In this document: in pieces, positions 11,976 through 24,254 of the stretch
Position numbering within the stretch: the first letter of the stretch is position 1
How the letters are laid out: each line of letters begins with the position of its first letter
Assembly (NCBI GenBank): GCA_022457155.1
Contig: JAJGOT010000456.1
Coordinates: 600,001-664,000 of the forward strand
Source of the DNA: Cladopsammia gracilis
Lineage: Eukaryota; Cnidaria; Anthozoa; Scleractinia; Dendrophylliidae
Reading direction: 5' to 3'
Length of the DNA: 64,000 nt
Notes under the pieces: generated by a model
Seen by the model: only the letters and a program-made list of their open reading frames with translations
What the model was told of the DNA's origin: nothing
The model's database searches: none
Program-made: the position numbers and the translations under genes

Positions 11976-12535
11976 ACTTATACAATGACAATTATATATG
12001 TATATATCCAAAACTAACTTTGAACTTGTGTACTTGTGTATCTAGAGTGCTCAATACCCTACGGTAGAGCGAATATAGAGAGAGGTGACTGGAAACGGTT
12101 ACGCTTTAGACATTGGTTTATAGCAGACAGCTCTGTTTCGTACAGGCGAACCTGCACCCATCAGTGCAAAACCAATCACGGTTGCCGAAGAAATAATAGC
12201 TGTCATAAAATAGCCATCTAGTAATAATTAGTGTACGCTAATTGCATTTTAACAAAGATTTGTTCCTATGTCTACACGATGATACAAGTACGTTACGCAT
12301 ATTGAGCGTGCACCGAGAGGGTTGGCAAATTATTACATACTTTTCTCTAAGGCATAAGTATTTTATGACAACTATTTACATACATACTTTATTGCAACTC
12401 CCTTCAAGTTACAACATTACATAATTATCTAATTATCATGTTTAAATAACAAATAAATAACTCAATGAGTAAGGTAATAAATACGCATAAAAAAATTAGT
12501 TAAATACAATAAGAAAGACAGCTGACATTTAACTA
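11976..12535. other. Spacer between duplication copies, upper part
   Basis: AT-rich. No gene is supported. Near 12370-12410 a TACATACTTTATTGCAACTC block resembles a minus-strand LINE 3' end, but without coding sequence it cannot be assigned. Confidence 0.3.
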
Positions 12536-12540
12536 AGCGC

Positions 12541-12592
12541 GCGTGACATCGCCTAATACGGCCTCGTCGGCTAAAATTAGGCGATATCACGC
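12541..12592. repeat. Short hairpin
   Basis: GCGTGACATCGCCTAA pairs with TTAGGCGATATCACGC around a GC-rich loop. It abuts the tandem unit starting near 12589. Confidence 0.65.
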
Positions 12593-12908
12593 AAGCTTGA
12601 GTGCTATAATAGTTTTATAATTCAACATATTGATAACAAAGCACGGTTTGAAGAAAAAATATCGCCGACAAGCCTTTTATTATAAAAAAAGCTTACATAT
12701 GTTTTACCGCGCGAAACTTGCAACATCACACAGTTCATGAATGAAAGTGGCGCCTTTGTCAATATTGCGCAAGCTTGAACACTATAACTGTTTTATAATT
12801 CAACACATTGATAACAAATCACAGTTTCTAGAAAAAATTCATTGAGATATACAACCTTTCATTAAGTAAAAAGGCTTACAACAATATTTTACCTCGCGCC
12901 ATTTCTTA
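12589..12908 (+). repeat. Two-copy direct repeat, about 178-bp period
   Basis: Copies at about 12589-12730 and 12767-12908 share GCAAGCTTGA, CTATAA-GTTTTATAATTCAA, CATTGATAACAAA and TTTTACC-CGCG blocks. Diverged and non-coding. Confidence 0.72.
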
Positions 12909-12909
12909 A

Positions 12910-14147
12910 ACAACAAGCAACGAATGCCCAAACTTTTGCCAAGCTAAAATTAATCGCGAAAATTAATTTAGCGTACACAATCAGTTGAGAGTTTTTACGA
13001 AGAGCTTTCGTCTACTCAAAGAACGGGACAGAGTAGTGACTACAAGAATTAAAACACAGTAAAATGGCATAGAATGTCTTAGTTACAAATGTTTTGTATC
13101 TTAAAAAGTTCAATTCAGAATCAAAACAAATTGAACAAACACACGGCTACGTACCTAAACATAGCGGCGAAAAGTCGGAAAGAACTGCAGCGTGGACAGT
13201 ATGTCTTACAAAAATTCAGTCACAGCTAAAGGATACAAGAAACGGTTAAAACATCGTACCTGTAGTTGATTTGGCTTTTTAGTCCCTTCCATCAGCACCA
13301 AATTTTCAAACATCGAAGTACGAGCGGAGTCGATCAATGTTGTTTACAAACTTGCTCGTTTTTTAGCTCCTACAGCCGTAATGACGAGGTCAGAAACTTT
13401 TCTGATGAAGCATCAAGTCCATATCACATTCCAGAGGTGATTACTAAAGGAATTTTACGAAAATTGTGCTCCTTCATTCACTCCTTGTCGAGCGGTTAAA
13501 CTTTGAACCAGTTTTCATTCAGTTCAGTACGCCAAGAAACACTGCGACCCGGCGCGACAACGCGAAAATTTCGCGCCTTTTTTGTCCAATCATGTGAACA
13601 ATATTGAGCGATTTCGTATAAAGACTTGCATGGAGTCAGTCGACCGCTCGGTCATCGCTTTAAGTGTTCTAACTCATTTTAACAGGCGCAATGTCAACAT
13701 CCACACTCGGTTTTGGAAAGATTGGAATCTAGTAAACATTTCGGCAGGAAATTTGCTTTGGTTCGAGCGAAAAAACCTCCGTCATTTTGCACTTTTCAGC
13801 CGGAAAGATTTCCGTTTAACCCCACACATTAGTAACGCATAACGTTCTAAAAACTAAAACAAAAGCCAAAATAATAGAATTCCAAAAGCAAAACAATAGC
13901 GCATACATACATAATTATGAGCAATAGTTCATTTTGGTAACACGCACGCCCGGAGCAAATGTATCGTCTGATCGAGGGATCAATATTTTGGAATGCCGGA
14001 ATAAGATGACAAGTCATAAGAGAAACACATGCACTGTATTGCACTAAATCCACTACGAGGCGACTTGTATACTAGCTAATCCAAATCCAGTGTTTAGATT
14101 GTTGTTCTATTAAACTGCATCGATGATATTAAAGACATCTATCCATG
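12910..14147. other. Spacer between duplication copies, lower part
   Basis: No exon or RNA gene could be supported. Open frames at 13266-13499 and 13582-13842 have no recognised motif. Confidence 0.3.
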
Positions 14148-16468
14148 ATCCGTTGGGTCGTGGATATGAATAGCAATTTCTATTAATAAAAAGGACAGTG
14201 ATCTTTTTCAGCTGAGTGGTGGAAACTCGAAAGGCGGCCAATACAATTCGCGTAGATTACGCCAGTCAATAATTTTGTACGTAGACATCGCTATAAACGA
14301 CAACAGTTTGCATTTAACCACATGATTTGAACTAACAACTCATTCCCTGCTCAGCGATAAATAAATTAAACATTGTTTAATATCTTAAACCAGGCCATTA
14401 TAAACAGTATAGCAGCGGGTGTATCAAGTACTTTTCTTTAAAAACATGTTTATTAACGTGCTCTCCGAAATTAAAAAAATAATAATGAAAAAGCTCAAAT
14501 TGTAAATACATCATATTAAAGGTATATAAAATAAACATAAACACAATAGGTTGATAATAATAGATTAGAGTTGCGGTTTATTTAAAGGAATCATCGAGGG
14601 AACAAACCGACAGTTAATAACTTTTTTATTTTTTCTTGGAGAGTGTTTTTCACGATTTCCTTGTGGTTATGTCACTACCTCAGTATGATCACGTGATCAT
14701 AGTAGAATCGTCATAGTAAAACAAAGAAAGACGTGGAATACTCTTTTAGCAAGAAAAAGTAAACCAAAAGTTGTTGCCGCTGAACATTTTTGGCCAGAAC
14801 TAGGTGTATTTTCAAACTGTTCAGTTGCTTTATCGTGCGCTTAGGTATTTGACCTGTTAAAGAAGACAATAAGGTTCGCATGGCAAACCGGCACGATTCA
14901 CACAAATACATATCTGAAAACAATGCTAGTAAAAATTCAAAAATGGCTGTACTGTGTTTATTTAAAAAGCAGACAGTTGATAAACAACAGGAGACTTGAA
15001 GGATACAAATAGATCTAAAGGTGAAGCCTGCAGTTTAAGATATACAAATATGCATTTAAATCACATGGCGAAAGAATTTGCTTACACATCAAATATCAGA
15101 CACTTTTCTAACGTTCGGCAAGAAAGCGTGCTTTGAATAATCTCTTGCACATAATTATGATAAAGTACAATTTGCAGTTCTAACAAAACTAATTTCTGTT
15201 TCAGGGTTAAACCTCCCTGCTCAAGTATTGAGTCAAACTCTTTATTAACTGCATCGGAATGAAAACTGTTTTAACACACTTTAGGGTGTGAAAATATTGT
15301 AGCCAGTGCTGAACTTGGAAACCGCTTCAGCGGATGTAGTTATAACATTGGGTATATTTCGAACAACTAATATGATAAACAACCAAAACACCCTGAGAAT
15401 TGACTAAATGCAGTTTTGCACAATAGAGGCGTATATCGCGCACAATATTTTTTTTACTTATAATGGGTGACTTTCAACGACCGTACAAACACCACTCGAA
15501 TGCAACGATTAAGTCATCGCTGGATTTTAATTTTCTTTCTGATGCAAAGTTTATCACTTGGTTATATAAACGCTTTTACTGTTAATAAAATACCGAAGAG
15601 TAGTCTGAAATTAAGCAGGCTCAATGGCATGCGTGGGACAAAAAGCAGACTTTTAATTCGGAAGTAGAACTCGAACAGAGAGACAATATTTGATGTTACT
15701 TTGAGTTAAAATGGATTAATTAATTGCTTCCTACCTTCCGAATAAAACAGCAATACAAGATAGCGCTTCATTGTACAATCTTTGTCATCTTCTTCTGAAG
15801 TTTCATGCAACTACGAGAACAGAGTAAAACATGCTCAAACATGCTAAATGAAATCCAACTAAATTTCAATTATTGGCATCAGCCAATGAAATTTGTCAAA
15901 ATTACAAACAGAGCTAAATATAAACCGATGCATGAATACTAAGTGTTGGGTGCACACTTAAATGTTGAAGACAGGAAGTGATGACTTGATCTTGATAAGA
16001 CAGGGCGATATCAGTCCTGTCTGAAACGTCCTGAAACCATTTATCTTATAGCATGCATTATCAAAAAGTGTTAACATTGCCGAAATATACAGCGTTCCTT
16101 TTCCAATCGCTAAGAAAGCGTCAAGCAGAGATCTATTTGCTGTTAAAACCGAATTATTTTGTAGCACGGTTAACACATTTAAATACTAAAGAATTTATAA
16201 CCTCGATTGCGATTACCGGTGACCTTTTTCGTGATTTGGAAGCTAACAATCACCAGCTTTGATATCCCAACTATTAAAAACAAACACTTAAAAATTAAAT
16301 ATTTTTAAGTTTCGGATGTTGTCGAAGCAACTTGTCTCCATCACATTTAAAATAAAGGCATTTAAGACCTCTAAATGTTAATTGAGCCATATAACATGTC
16401 TCTTAAAGATAGTAGAGTAATTTAAATCTACTGGAAATTAGCAAAAACTTGAGCTTATACAGTCTTCC
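14148..16468 (+). repeat. 2.3-kb direct segmental duplication, copy 2
   Basis: Homologous to 9655-11975 throughout, with small indels. For example, the GCGTACAAT triplet reiteration near 10310-10340 in copy 1 is replaced by a longer unrelated stretch near 14800-14830. Shared landmarks include ACCGCTTCAGCGGATGTAGT, GGTGACTTTCAACGACCG and CTTCCTACCTTCCGAATAAA. Confidence 0.85.
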
Positions 16469-18160
16469 TAGGATAGCTAAAATCAATAAAAGGCTTACCG
16501 ACGGAAACTTATGTTTACTTATTCAAGAATAATATATCTATTGTAATCTCCACGTCAGTTTGGTTTTTGATATAGGTATCTATAGATACAATTATAGATA
16601 TCAAGAATGCCGTCGATACAGTAGGTCAGAGTACTACCAAGTAAACTAAACTGGCTGAGCACGCGAGCAAACCTTAAAGTGGTTTCAGGATCACCCAGCG
16701 AATCGTTTCGGTGAAAAAGCTGTTCGGAATTGAAGGCCTTAGTCGATGTAATATATATATAGATAGGCTGAGCCTAACAGCGTCGCTCTGTGAACAGAAA
16801 GCCGATGATGAACTTTACTGAGGTGAAAGGTCGGAAGCACAAAAATTAAGATTAACGACCGGGCTATTTTTCAATTTTAGAAATTCTCAAAAACAGAATT
16901 ACGCGACCGTCTGCACAGTACATTTAGACCGTACAAAAGCTCACAAAACAACTTTTTCTCCGTCTAGAATAACTAGTACGACTACTTTCCGAATAAAATA
17001 CACTTGTTGCGTATCAAAAATTGCCCGAGAAACTGATTTGGAAATCAAAATTGCCAAAAATGTACAAACATATTTCAATATTAAAATGCCACTCGAGTGA
17101 AGTTAGAACTGTAAAAATCCAAGTCTTGTTTTTACATAAAATCGCTTTTCAACCTATGTGATGAATGAATAAAAACATAAAAATGGACAACACAATCTTC
17201 TTTTGAAAACTGACTTTAACTGAAATCTCCATAAGTTTATGTTTAAAAGCAAAACGCGAACCATTTATAGTGCTTAGAGGCTGTCTTCCATGAAAGAAAT
17301 CAAAACGACTGAATTTGTTGAGCACGTGTTATAAATTCTCCAAATCTAGCGAGAACACAAAGAAAAAGTCAATCACAGATTGATATCAACATAAATTTCC
17401 ATCGAAAAATGTATTTTGTTTTACTTTTAAGTTCCTCGACCGCTTGGAAATTCTTTAAATCTCCGCTACTTCAGTTCTGAAACCCGAAGTGACAAACATC
17501 TCCTCGCATTGCTCCCACATTGATAAAAACGTATGAAGTTCCTCGAAGCAAGAATTTATCCCTGAAAGCTCTTCTTTTTTCACTGTAGCGGCTTCTGAGT
17601 ATCCCTTCCGATTCTTAATTAGTGGTTTTACACTAGGACTTCTACATACATCTACTTTGAATATGTAAACAGGTAAAATGAACATACTTGAACCCCACTT
17701 TGTAAGCATGGAAACGTGTCCATTTCAGGAGTTCGCCGCCAAGTATGATCTACATCGCACTTGTGAAGACACTTGACCAATGAGAAAACAGAAGCTAAAT
17801 GATAGACATGCGCAGAGGCGCAAAAAATTGATAGTGATTGACAGCTTATGTTTCAAGTGATACACTGTCTCATCAGGTGTGAACCCTAATTTTTTTGACG
17901 TGTTACTTGAGAATCTCAAGTGCGCTTGAATCAAGCTCTTACTTGAGATATACATAGCTTGTAGTGTAAACCAGCAATAGTCCGATTAGAAATTAGAAAT
18001 GAAATGGCATGTGCTTCCCAAATGCAGCAAAAACAGGTGACTAAGTTAGACTCTTTGAAAGTGTTTTGGAAGCGCATGGGGAATTTGCAGAAAAGAACAG
18101 TTAAATCTACGAATCGGAAGAGTGTTTTCACTGACGTCATACCAATGTATGTGTAAATGT
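16469..18160. other. No confident gene
   Basis: A minus-strand open frame at 17709-17455 reads through KKEELSGINSCFEELHTF and FLSMWEQCEEMF and has a more protein-like composition than its surroundings. It matches no family I recognise and has no clear start or splice partners. The rest shows nothing supportable. Confidence 0.3.
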
Positions 18161-18515
18161 TTATGGAATTGTAGAGAATTTAAAACTACTGATGTGGGCC
18201 AAATTTTAAAGCGCAAGAGCATTTCGTTCAAGAGTTATATGGGAACGAGTATTAGACTTTTAGTAAGAAATGTATGGAGCGGCCATCTTGGTGTCCCACT
18301 TAGGAACACCAACATGTCCAACATGGCAGCCAAAAATTCAAAGTCTTAAGTACACCAAAAGTCTCATCACAAAATAATGCATTCACTGTAAGTGCCGTTA
18401 AATCGGCTTATAAACATCTATAATTCAAAAATAACTTTCAACTGGTTCAATTTTGTTTATTTTCACGGCCTGTTTGAAATAGCGTGACGGATTGCGTGAC
18501 ATATTTAAAACCTTT
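18160..18515. repeat. Dispersed repeat copy 2 (uninterrupted)
   Basis: Direct homologue of 2690-3185 without the MITE. It holds the sequence from GGGCCAAATTTTAAAGCGC to GAAATAGCGTGACGGATTGC continuously. Confidence 0.75.
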
Positions 18516-18559
18516 ATAAATCGGAAGCAAAACATCGTTACGAACTTAAACTTTTTGCG

Positions 18560-18960
18560 GAAGATCATACACCGAATGCAAATATGGCCGTCCAACAATT
18601 TTTTGTTTGGACAGGTTCTCAAGAAAAAAAAGCAATTAAATAATGATAAAGATCAGGTCAAAATAAGTCATTGTGTGCATTTTCAAGGCCATAGTCTTAT
18701 TTTAAGAGAAGTTATAGTCAATCAAATTTTAGGGAAAAACATGAAAGCGAGGCTAGTGAGGCTAGAATGTTTTTTCTCATACAAATGCTTAAAATTTCAG
18801 TGAGCCATAACTTTGCAACCATTTAACCAAAAACACTCAAACTTTGCAAGATGATACAATTAGCAGCACTTGTTTCCGTGGCATCATTAATTTCGCTGAA
18901 AGCTTGGCCAAACAAAAAACTGCCTGACGGCCATATTTGCATTCGGTGTATAACTCTGGT
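18560..18960. repeat. Inverted-repeat pair
   Basis: ATACACCGAATGCAAATATGG at about 18568, followed by TTTTTTGTTTGGACAG, is mirrored at 18903-18955 by TTGGCCAAACAAAAAACTG and CCATATTTGCATTCGGTGTAT. The arms of about 50 bp are separated by roughly 300 bp. It is probably the two ends of a non-autonomous element. Confidence 0.65.
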
Positions 18961-19060
18961 ATCCACATACCATGTTAGAAACAGCTTCGTAGGATGTATA
19001 CTTTTAGATTTTTTTAATTTTTATGACATCATGTGCAAACGCTCCATCATATCTCACTAA

Positions 19061-19628
19061 TCTCAGATGCATGGTTCAGAATAACCATCCTCGGAGACCC
19101 GAGGGCGGGGGGGGGGGGGGGGGGGGGGAGGGGGATTTAAGAAGTAAAAACCTGACAAAAATCGGCGCAACGTAAGTTTTGAAGTTCTCCCGTTTTTTAA
19201 AACTTTCATCGCGCCGTATTTTACCGGGTTTTCATTTCATAGTGCAGGTATTACTTACACGAAGTTAATGACAACTTATAAATACTCCAACGTTTAATTG
19301 TACCTGTGTTTTAAATTATACAAATCAATTAATTCACTTTACCCAATAAATATCAGAACTACAGTGCATTCAGCAATTTTGAACTGTGTTTTATGTATCT
19401 TTGAGTTGCCCCTCTTTTCTCACACGGTAACACACGTGACATGCGGCGGAAAGAAGAAAAGAACAACGATTGACAAAAGCAGATAGCGCGTGTTCTCGCG
19501 TGTCTTGCAAACACGAATTTAATTGTAACTTGATAACCTAACACACTGATAAACAAAAATCAATAAAAAGGTGCATTTTTAGTCTTTGACTTAAGTTACG
19601 ACTTTGTGCTGAATCGCTTAAGTGTTCC
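19061..19628. other. Gene-free stretch with a G homopolymer
   Basis: A run of about 22 G at 19107-19128 follows CCCGAGGGC. The remainder up to the 3' end of the next gene has no supported feature. An ATTAAA on the minus strand (about 19523-19518) could serve as its polyadenylation signal. Confidence 0.4.
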
Positions 19629-21476
19629 TTACAGTTCACTGTGCCCTGTGAAAGGTTTCATCTCATCAGTGGTATCCTTGAAGCCCCCAACAGGTGATGC
19701 CAGTGTGAGCTTCAGCATTTTCCCCGGCTGCACCTTGTCAAGGTACACCACACGGACAGTCAGATCCTCGTAGGTGCGGTAGTAGAGGGCGTTGTTTTTG
19801 AGGTCCTTGACGACGATCCAGCTGGTGTAGTCTGAGTACCCTGGGCGGCTATGGTCGGAAAGAACACCAACGGGAATATCACCGGTATTCATGATATGAA
19901 CAGCCAAGTTGACTGCCTCCTCGCTCGTCTTTACTGGATCGGCAAAGTGAATCATGGTCGCAGCACGCACGAATCTTGAGGTTGGCGTCAAATCCCCTGG
20001 GGTACCGAGCATACCGGTACCCTCACCAAGAGGTTTAAACTCATCCTCACCCAAAACCAAAGGGTCGCGTGCGTATTTGGACAGATGAACGTAATTACGA
20101 AGATTCATCATGTGGAAATCATATGTCGGAGAGTTGGTCAACACGCCGATAGTATTAATGTGAACTTTCCTCCCCTGGTCAGTGAACTCGATGATAATTC
20201 CGGCCCCAGTTTTGTCGATGATGGAGTAGTGCAGTTCAAAGGAATACTCCTTGTCCTCCGATTTCAGCTTTTGTTCAAACACTAGCGGGAACGATTCCTT
20301 TGCCAGAGCCTCTTGTACTTCTGCGACGGTCGCGAAGTTCCCCAGAATCCAAAGTGCAAACTGTAACGAAGATATTGCCGGAGTTGCGCACATCTGCTCT
20401 GAGATTTCCTGTTTTGTGAACAATTTGTGAACAAAGATAAGTTCTTATAAATATGGCAATGGAGGGGATCCCATATAAAAATGACGGGTGCTCGAAAAAC
20501 ACCCTAAAAGGTACCAGAAAGTTGTTTGATGGGCATGGCTCAAATGAAATTTTACTCCTAAGGGGCACAAATCTGAAAGTTCCCGTTATATTTTTTCCGC
20601 TCAGTACACAAAAATGTACCGCGATAATTCTGACGGTGGTCATATTAGATTTTAGCATAGTTTGTACCTCTAAAAGATACGACGAACACCTCAGTCAATT
20701 TTATATAGGAGTCCCCCCCCCAGGACATGTTAATTCTCTAAATATCTAAAAGAAAGCTAGCGAGCCATACCTAACTTATAGTTTTCAATGTGTTCTGAAC
20801 ATTTCTCAAACTTATCAAGATTTTATGTTTTGGTAGTGCTTATGGTGTCTAAAATCAAATTTCGTTATCTCTCTTAGGAAGAGTGAATTTTAGCCGCACC
20901 CATTTTCCTCTCGCTAGCTGTTGCTGTATTCACGAGTTTGTGTTACCATGGTATTAGCTACAGATGAAGAGCAACCTCGCTCCCAGGGTTCCTCTTTTTC
21001 TCTCTTCAGGGGATGTGAATAAAGACCCTGGAAACGAGGTTCAGGGTATCCTAAATCCATTCTTGTCCCCAGAGCCGCTTGGCCCTCTTAGCCGCCGGAG
21101 CCTAAGCACAAGGTCCCACAGGCTTTATTACCTGGTATTTAGCAAAGCCAGGGAACAAGAGGGCGCTCACTGACAATCCAGCGGTATTCATCCCGTCAGA
21201 AGCAATAGCGGGCAGGTTCAAAGCGTCAAGGTAGATGATGCTATATTTATTTTGCCACGTCATTGGCTGGAGATAGTCAGTGCAATTGTCTGACAGGACT
21301 GCAGTATGGGGATGTCCCTTGGGCTCCGCTATGATGTTCGACTTGAGATCGATTATAAACTCCATACTTCGTCCGACGACTACCGTGCCATCTTCGGAGG
21401 TCAATCGGATCTCCGTGCAGGCTTTCGTGGCAAGAAAGAGATGGGACAAAAGCTGAACCACCACTAGGAACTTCAT
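19629..21476 (-). CDS. Secreted choloylglycine hydrolase / penicillin V acylase family enzyme, 2 exons
   Basis: Exon 1 is 21476-21132 (115 codons), the intron is 21131-20409 (GTAATA..ACAG, phase 0), and exon 2 is 20408-19629, giving 374 aa. Residues 1-19 form a signal peptide that ends just before Cys20, the family's N-terminal nucleophile. Numbering from that Cys, Arg17 in GRSMEF is conserved, and position 20 is Glu where family members usually have Asp. Further family motifs are NLPAIASDGMNTAGLSVSAL, TNSPTYDFH (oxyanion Asn region) and GTPGDLTPTSRFVRAA (conserved Arg). Members cleave linear amides such as penicillin V, bile-salt conjugates or N-acyl homoserine lactones; the substrate here is unknown. 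The architecture is bacterial-like, but the gene has an intron, so it is a transfer candidate that is now eukaryotic. The intron carries a MITE-like repeat. Confidence 0.9.
20452..20722. repeat. MITE-like element in the acylase intron
   Basis: The left end GGGGATCCCATATAAAAATG and the right end TATATAGGAGTCCCCCCCCC are imperfect inverted repeats, with GGGTGCTCG..ACACC and CTAAAAGGTACC / GTACCTCTAAAAGATAC blocks inside. It resembles the G/C-ended element at 55541-55907. No target duplication could be confirmed. Confidence 0.6.
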
Positions 21477-21744
21477 TGTTATTGGCCCGACTGTCTACGA
21501 TAGAAATAAAAATACACAACGTTTTGTTGAGTAAGTTTGTAATTCAGAGCATCGGCGCTTAAAGAAATTGTCCGTAGAGCAAATACGGCGTAAACGAAAG
21601 AGCAAGGCTGTGGGGGATCGCCTTATTTGTGTGATTTGTGTAACAAAAACGAGGTTGCTTGGTAAAACAACAAATCACAAGAGCGAAACAAATACCTCGT
21701 ACTGAAGCCCTAAAAGAACGCCTATAACCCAACTTTGTCAAACA

Positions 21745-22330
21745 TTCAAGATATACTCCGCTAGAAACAACCCATTCTTCACTCCACTGAACGCTTGAAA
21801 AATTTTTACAAAGAAGTACCCGTTGTCGCGTTCCGTCGTTCACCTAATCTTCGTAACCTGCTCGTTCGTGCGAAACTCACAAACATCGGCAATTCACCCA
21901 AGCCGCCCGATGGCACATTCCGCTATAACTCAAAACACAGATGCCTCACTAGCCTGCGTGGCTAATGCCTCACCTGCCCAAACATTGATGACCCATTGAT
22001 AATGGAATAAACAGGAGAAACAAGAAACATAAGACATCATATTACATGTAACTCTACGAACTTAACTTATATGATCCAAAGTAAAAAGTGAAAAAAACAG
22101 TACATCAGTGAGTCGAAACGCACGCTTGGCGAACGCTTTTAATACTGAACACAGGCAAGCAGCCAACAATCCTTTTCACGCTAATGTCAAAGCAGAAGTC
22201 CCTTTCCACTTCAATCTACTTGGCCACTCTATCACACATGGAACACCGTCCCACTGGAATTACACCCCACTCAAAGCACATCCAAGCAGACGGCTTGAAC
22301 AGTCACTGACCGTATTTTTTAAGAGTTTTA
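21745..22330 (+). pseudogene. Penelope-like element fragment, broken
   Basis: The plus strand near 21763-21958 reads HSTERLKNFYKEV, PNLRNLLVRAKLTN and DGTFRYNSKHRCLT, then a stop. This resembles the linker that follows the RT domain in Penelope-like elements. From 22108 it continues HRQAANNPF, PFHFNLLGHSI and RRLEQSL, reminiscent of the GIY-YIG endonuclease region. Stops and frame changes show decay. The family call rests on motif memory only. Confidence 0.55.
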
Positions 22331-22748
22331 AGCAACATGACCCAATTTATATCTCTAATTCTTTTAAGCCCCGCATCACTCCTTACGGTCCTTACGCTTT
22401 GAGAGGCAATGGTCTTAATGTAGTACGGAATTCTTTCAATAGCTGTTACCTACACAACTCGTTTTCTTATACTATAACTCGCATCTGGAATCAGTTACCT
22501 CCAGGAACTAAATATTCTACTTCACTGTTGCTGATTTCATAACTTAATTAAACACTCTGACCTAGCTGGCAGTCAATGCAACAAATGCATATACAAATTT
22601 CTATTTTTTTTATTTAAATATATTGTATTTTAAAGTATTTTGTAGTGTCGAGCACTTTTATCAGGAGCCCTTGGCTCGGGAGATTGGGCAACCACTCCCT
22701 GTGAAAACGACGTTAAATAAATTATTACTATTATTACTATTACTATCC
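22330..22748 (+). pseudogene. LINE 3' end with ATT/ACT microsatellite tail
   Basis: The frame ending at 22542 has ALRGNGLNVVRNSF and SFSYTITRIWNQLPPGT, the WN-LP signature of the C-terminal tail of CR1/L2-like LINE reverse transcriptases. It continues the same open frame as the preceding Penelope-like segment, suggesting a chimera. The 3' end runs into AAATAAATTATTACTATTAT repeats (22715-22748), a LINE-type microsatellite tail. Confidence 0.65.
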
Positions 22749-22959
22749 TAGACTTGCCACAAGTTGACTGTATCCATGGTCGGGCGAATGACAAAAATGG
22801 TAAAAATGCATTTAAACCATTCAGGACCGCATCAAGGGACAATAAAGTAAAGGCAAGCAGTCTTCATTGTGTAATATTTTCGATTTTTCTATCGCTTTTC
22901 AATTCCGTGACAAATTGTATTATTACCTATCTGTAATTTGCTGCGACTCACATATCACG

Positions 22960-23328
22960 ATTGGGCTGCCTGTGGTTTAAATATGAACGAAATTCAGGGG
23001 GTGATGGGTGTATTTTACTAAATTATTCAGTATTGACTGACAAGTATAGATTTATTTACCCTTCGGACGTCGTCAGTAACAAAGTGTCAATCCGAATATT
23101 GGTTGGTCGCTTTCCAGTGTTCACCGATTTGCTAAGAAATTTTCGTGGCGGGTCATCGTCAAAGTGTTCGAGAGAATGAAATAAAATCTTGTATGCTTCC
23201 TGAGACAACGGGGCACCAAGTTAAGTATAATATGTGATTATCTTTCATCATACGGGCAGTTTCGTAGAATGGATTTTGTTCTACAGTATTTCGTAGCTTT
23301 TCTAACATGTCCCAAGATAAGATCGCGT
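22960..23328. repeat. Dispersed repeat, copy 1 (pair with 30235-30470)
   Basis: Matches 30235-30470 in the same orientation over GATTT-CTAAGAAAT, GCGGGTCAT, TTTGTTCTACA and CCAAGAT-AGATCG blocks. A hairpin MITE is inserted at its right end. A minus-strand frame here reads LEKLRNTVEQNPFYETARM but is not kept in the second copy, so it is probably not host coding sequence. Confidence 0.65.
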
Positions 23329-23555
23329 TAGCCTGTTCCAGGCGTTTAGATTGTGGGGAGCAGCGAAAAACGGCGCGCAACGCTATAGGGTCTGGAAGAG
23401 AGGCGAAGAAACGCCTGTGAGTCCTGTGAAATTACGAGCTTTTTAAAATAAATTTCACAGGCGTTCTTTCGCCTCTCTCCCCAGCCTCCCCTCGTTTTTC
23501 TCTTGCGCCCGATTTTTCTTTCGCGCGCCACAAACTTAACGCCTGGAACAGGTTA
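23329..23555. mobile_element. Hairpin MITE, 9-bp target duplication (copy 1)
   Basis: Ends TAGCCTGTTCCAGGCGTT and AACGCCTGGAACAGGTTA are inverted repeats. Internal arms AGAGAGGCGAAGAAACGCCTG and AGGCGTTCTTTCGCCTCTCT also pair. Flanks AGATCGCGT and AGATCGTGT match at 8 of 9 positions, a Mutator/MULE-type duplication. The homologous repeat near 30455 lacks the insertion and reads AGATCGTG. Confidence 0.85.
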
Positions 23556-24254
23556 AGATCGTGTACACAACAAAAGACCGAATATTTAAATTTCAGTCAC
23601 AGCGTCACACTATACCATAACATCGAAATAAGTTGAACTGAATACTTAAATAAATCCTTTATTCTGAACAATGATATTTCTATACCATACTTTCATCCAA
23701 GCACTGACTGTACTGAAAAGTGAGTTGTTGAAAAAACCACAGCGTTTACACTTGAGCGTACGCTTGCGTCGTGCCAGTTTCTTGCGCTTTTGCTTGCTCA
23801 TGCTTACGCTTCAGGTGTAAACAAGCCTTAATTAATAGACGAAAATCGAGGTGGTGGGTATCTTACTAAATGATTCAGTATTGATTGCTTATGACAATTA
23901 CTGAGCAAGCCAAAACCGAGAACCTGAAAACGAGAGAAAAGTGATTTCCCCAAAAAATGTGCGAATTGAAATTACCGCAACGGTAACATTTTTTTGTTTT
24001 TGTTATAAGTCTGAGAATCAGAAAATACTAACCGGTTGAAACTGTTTCGGTCACTCTCGTGTTTAAAATATAAATCGTGATCACTGATGTACTGGCTTTG
24101 TTCAGTCATGGCCTCTGAATCCTGGAGACATGTTTCTGAAAACGTTCACTGAGCCGGTTACAGTGCATTCCTGATTTGAATAGCTATGCGACATCATTCA
24201 GTACCGACCCTCTTCGATTAATTAAAAAATTGCATTGTACACAATTTATCTTTA

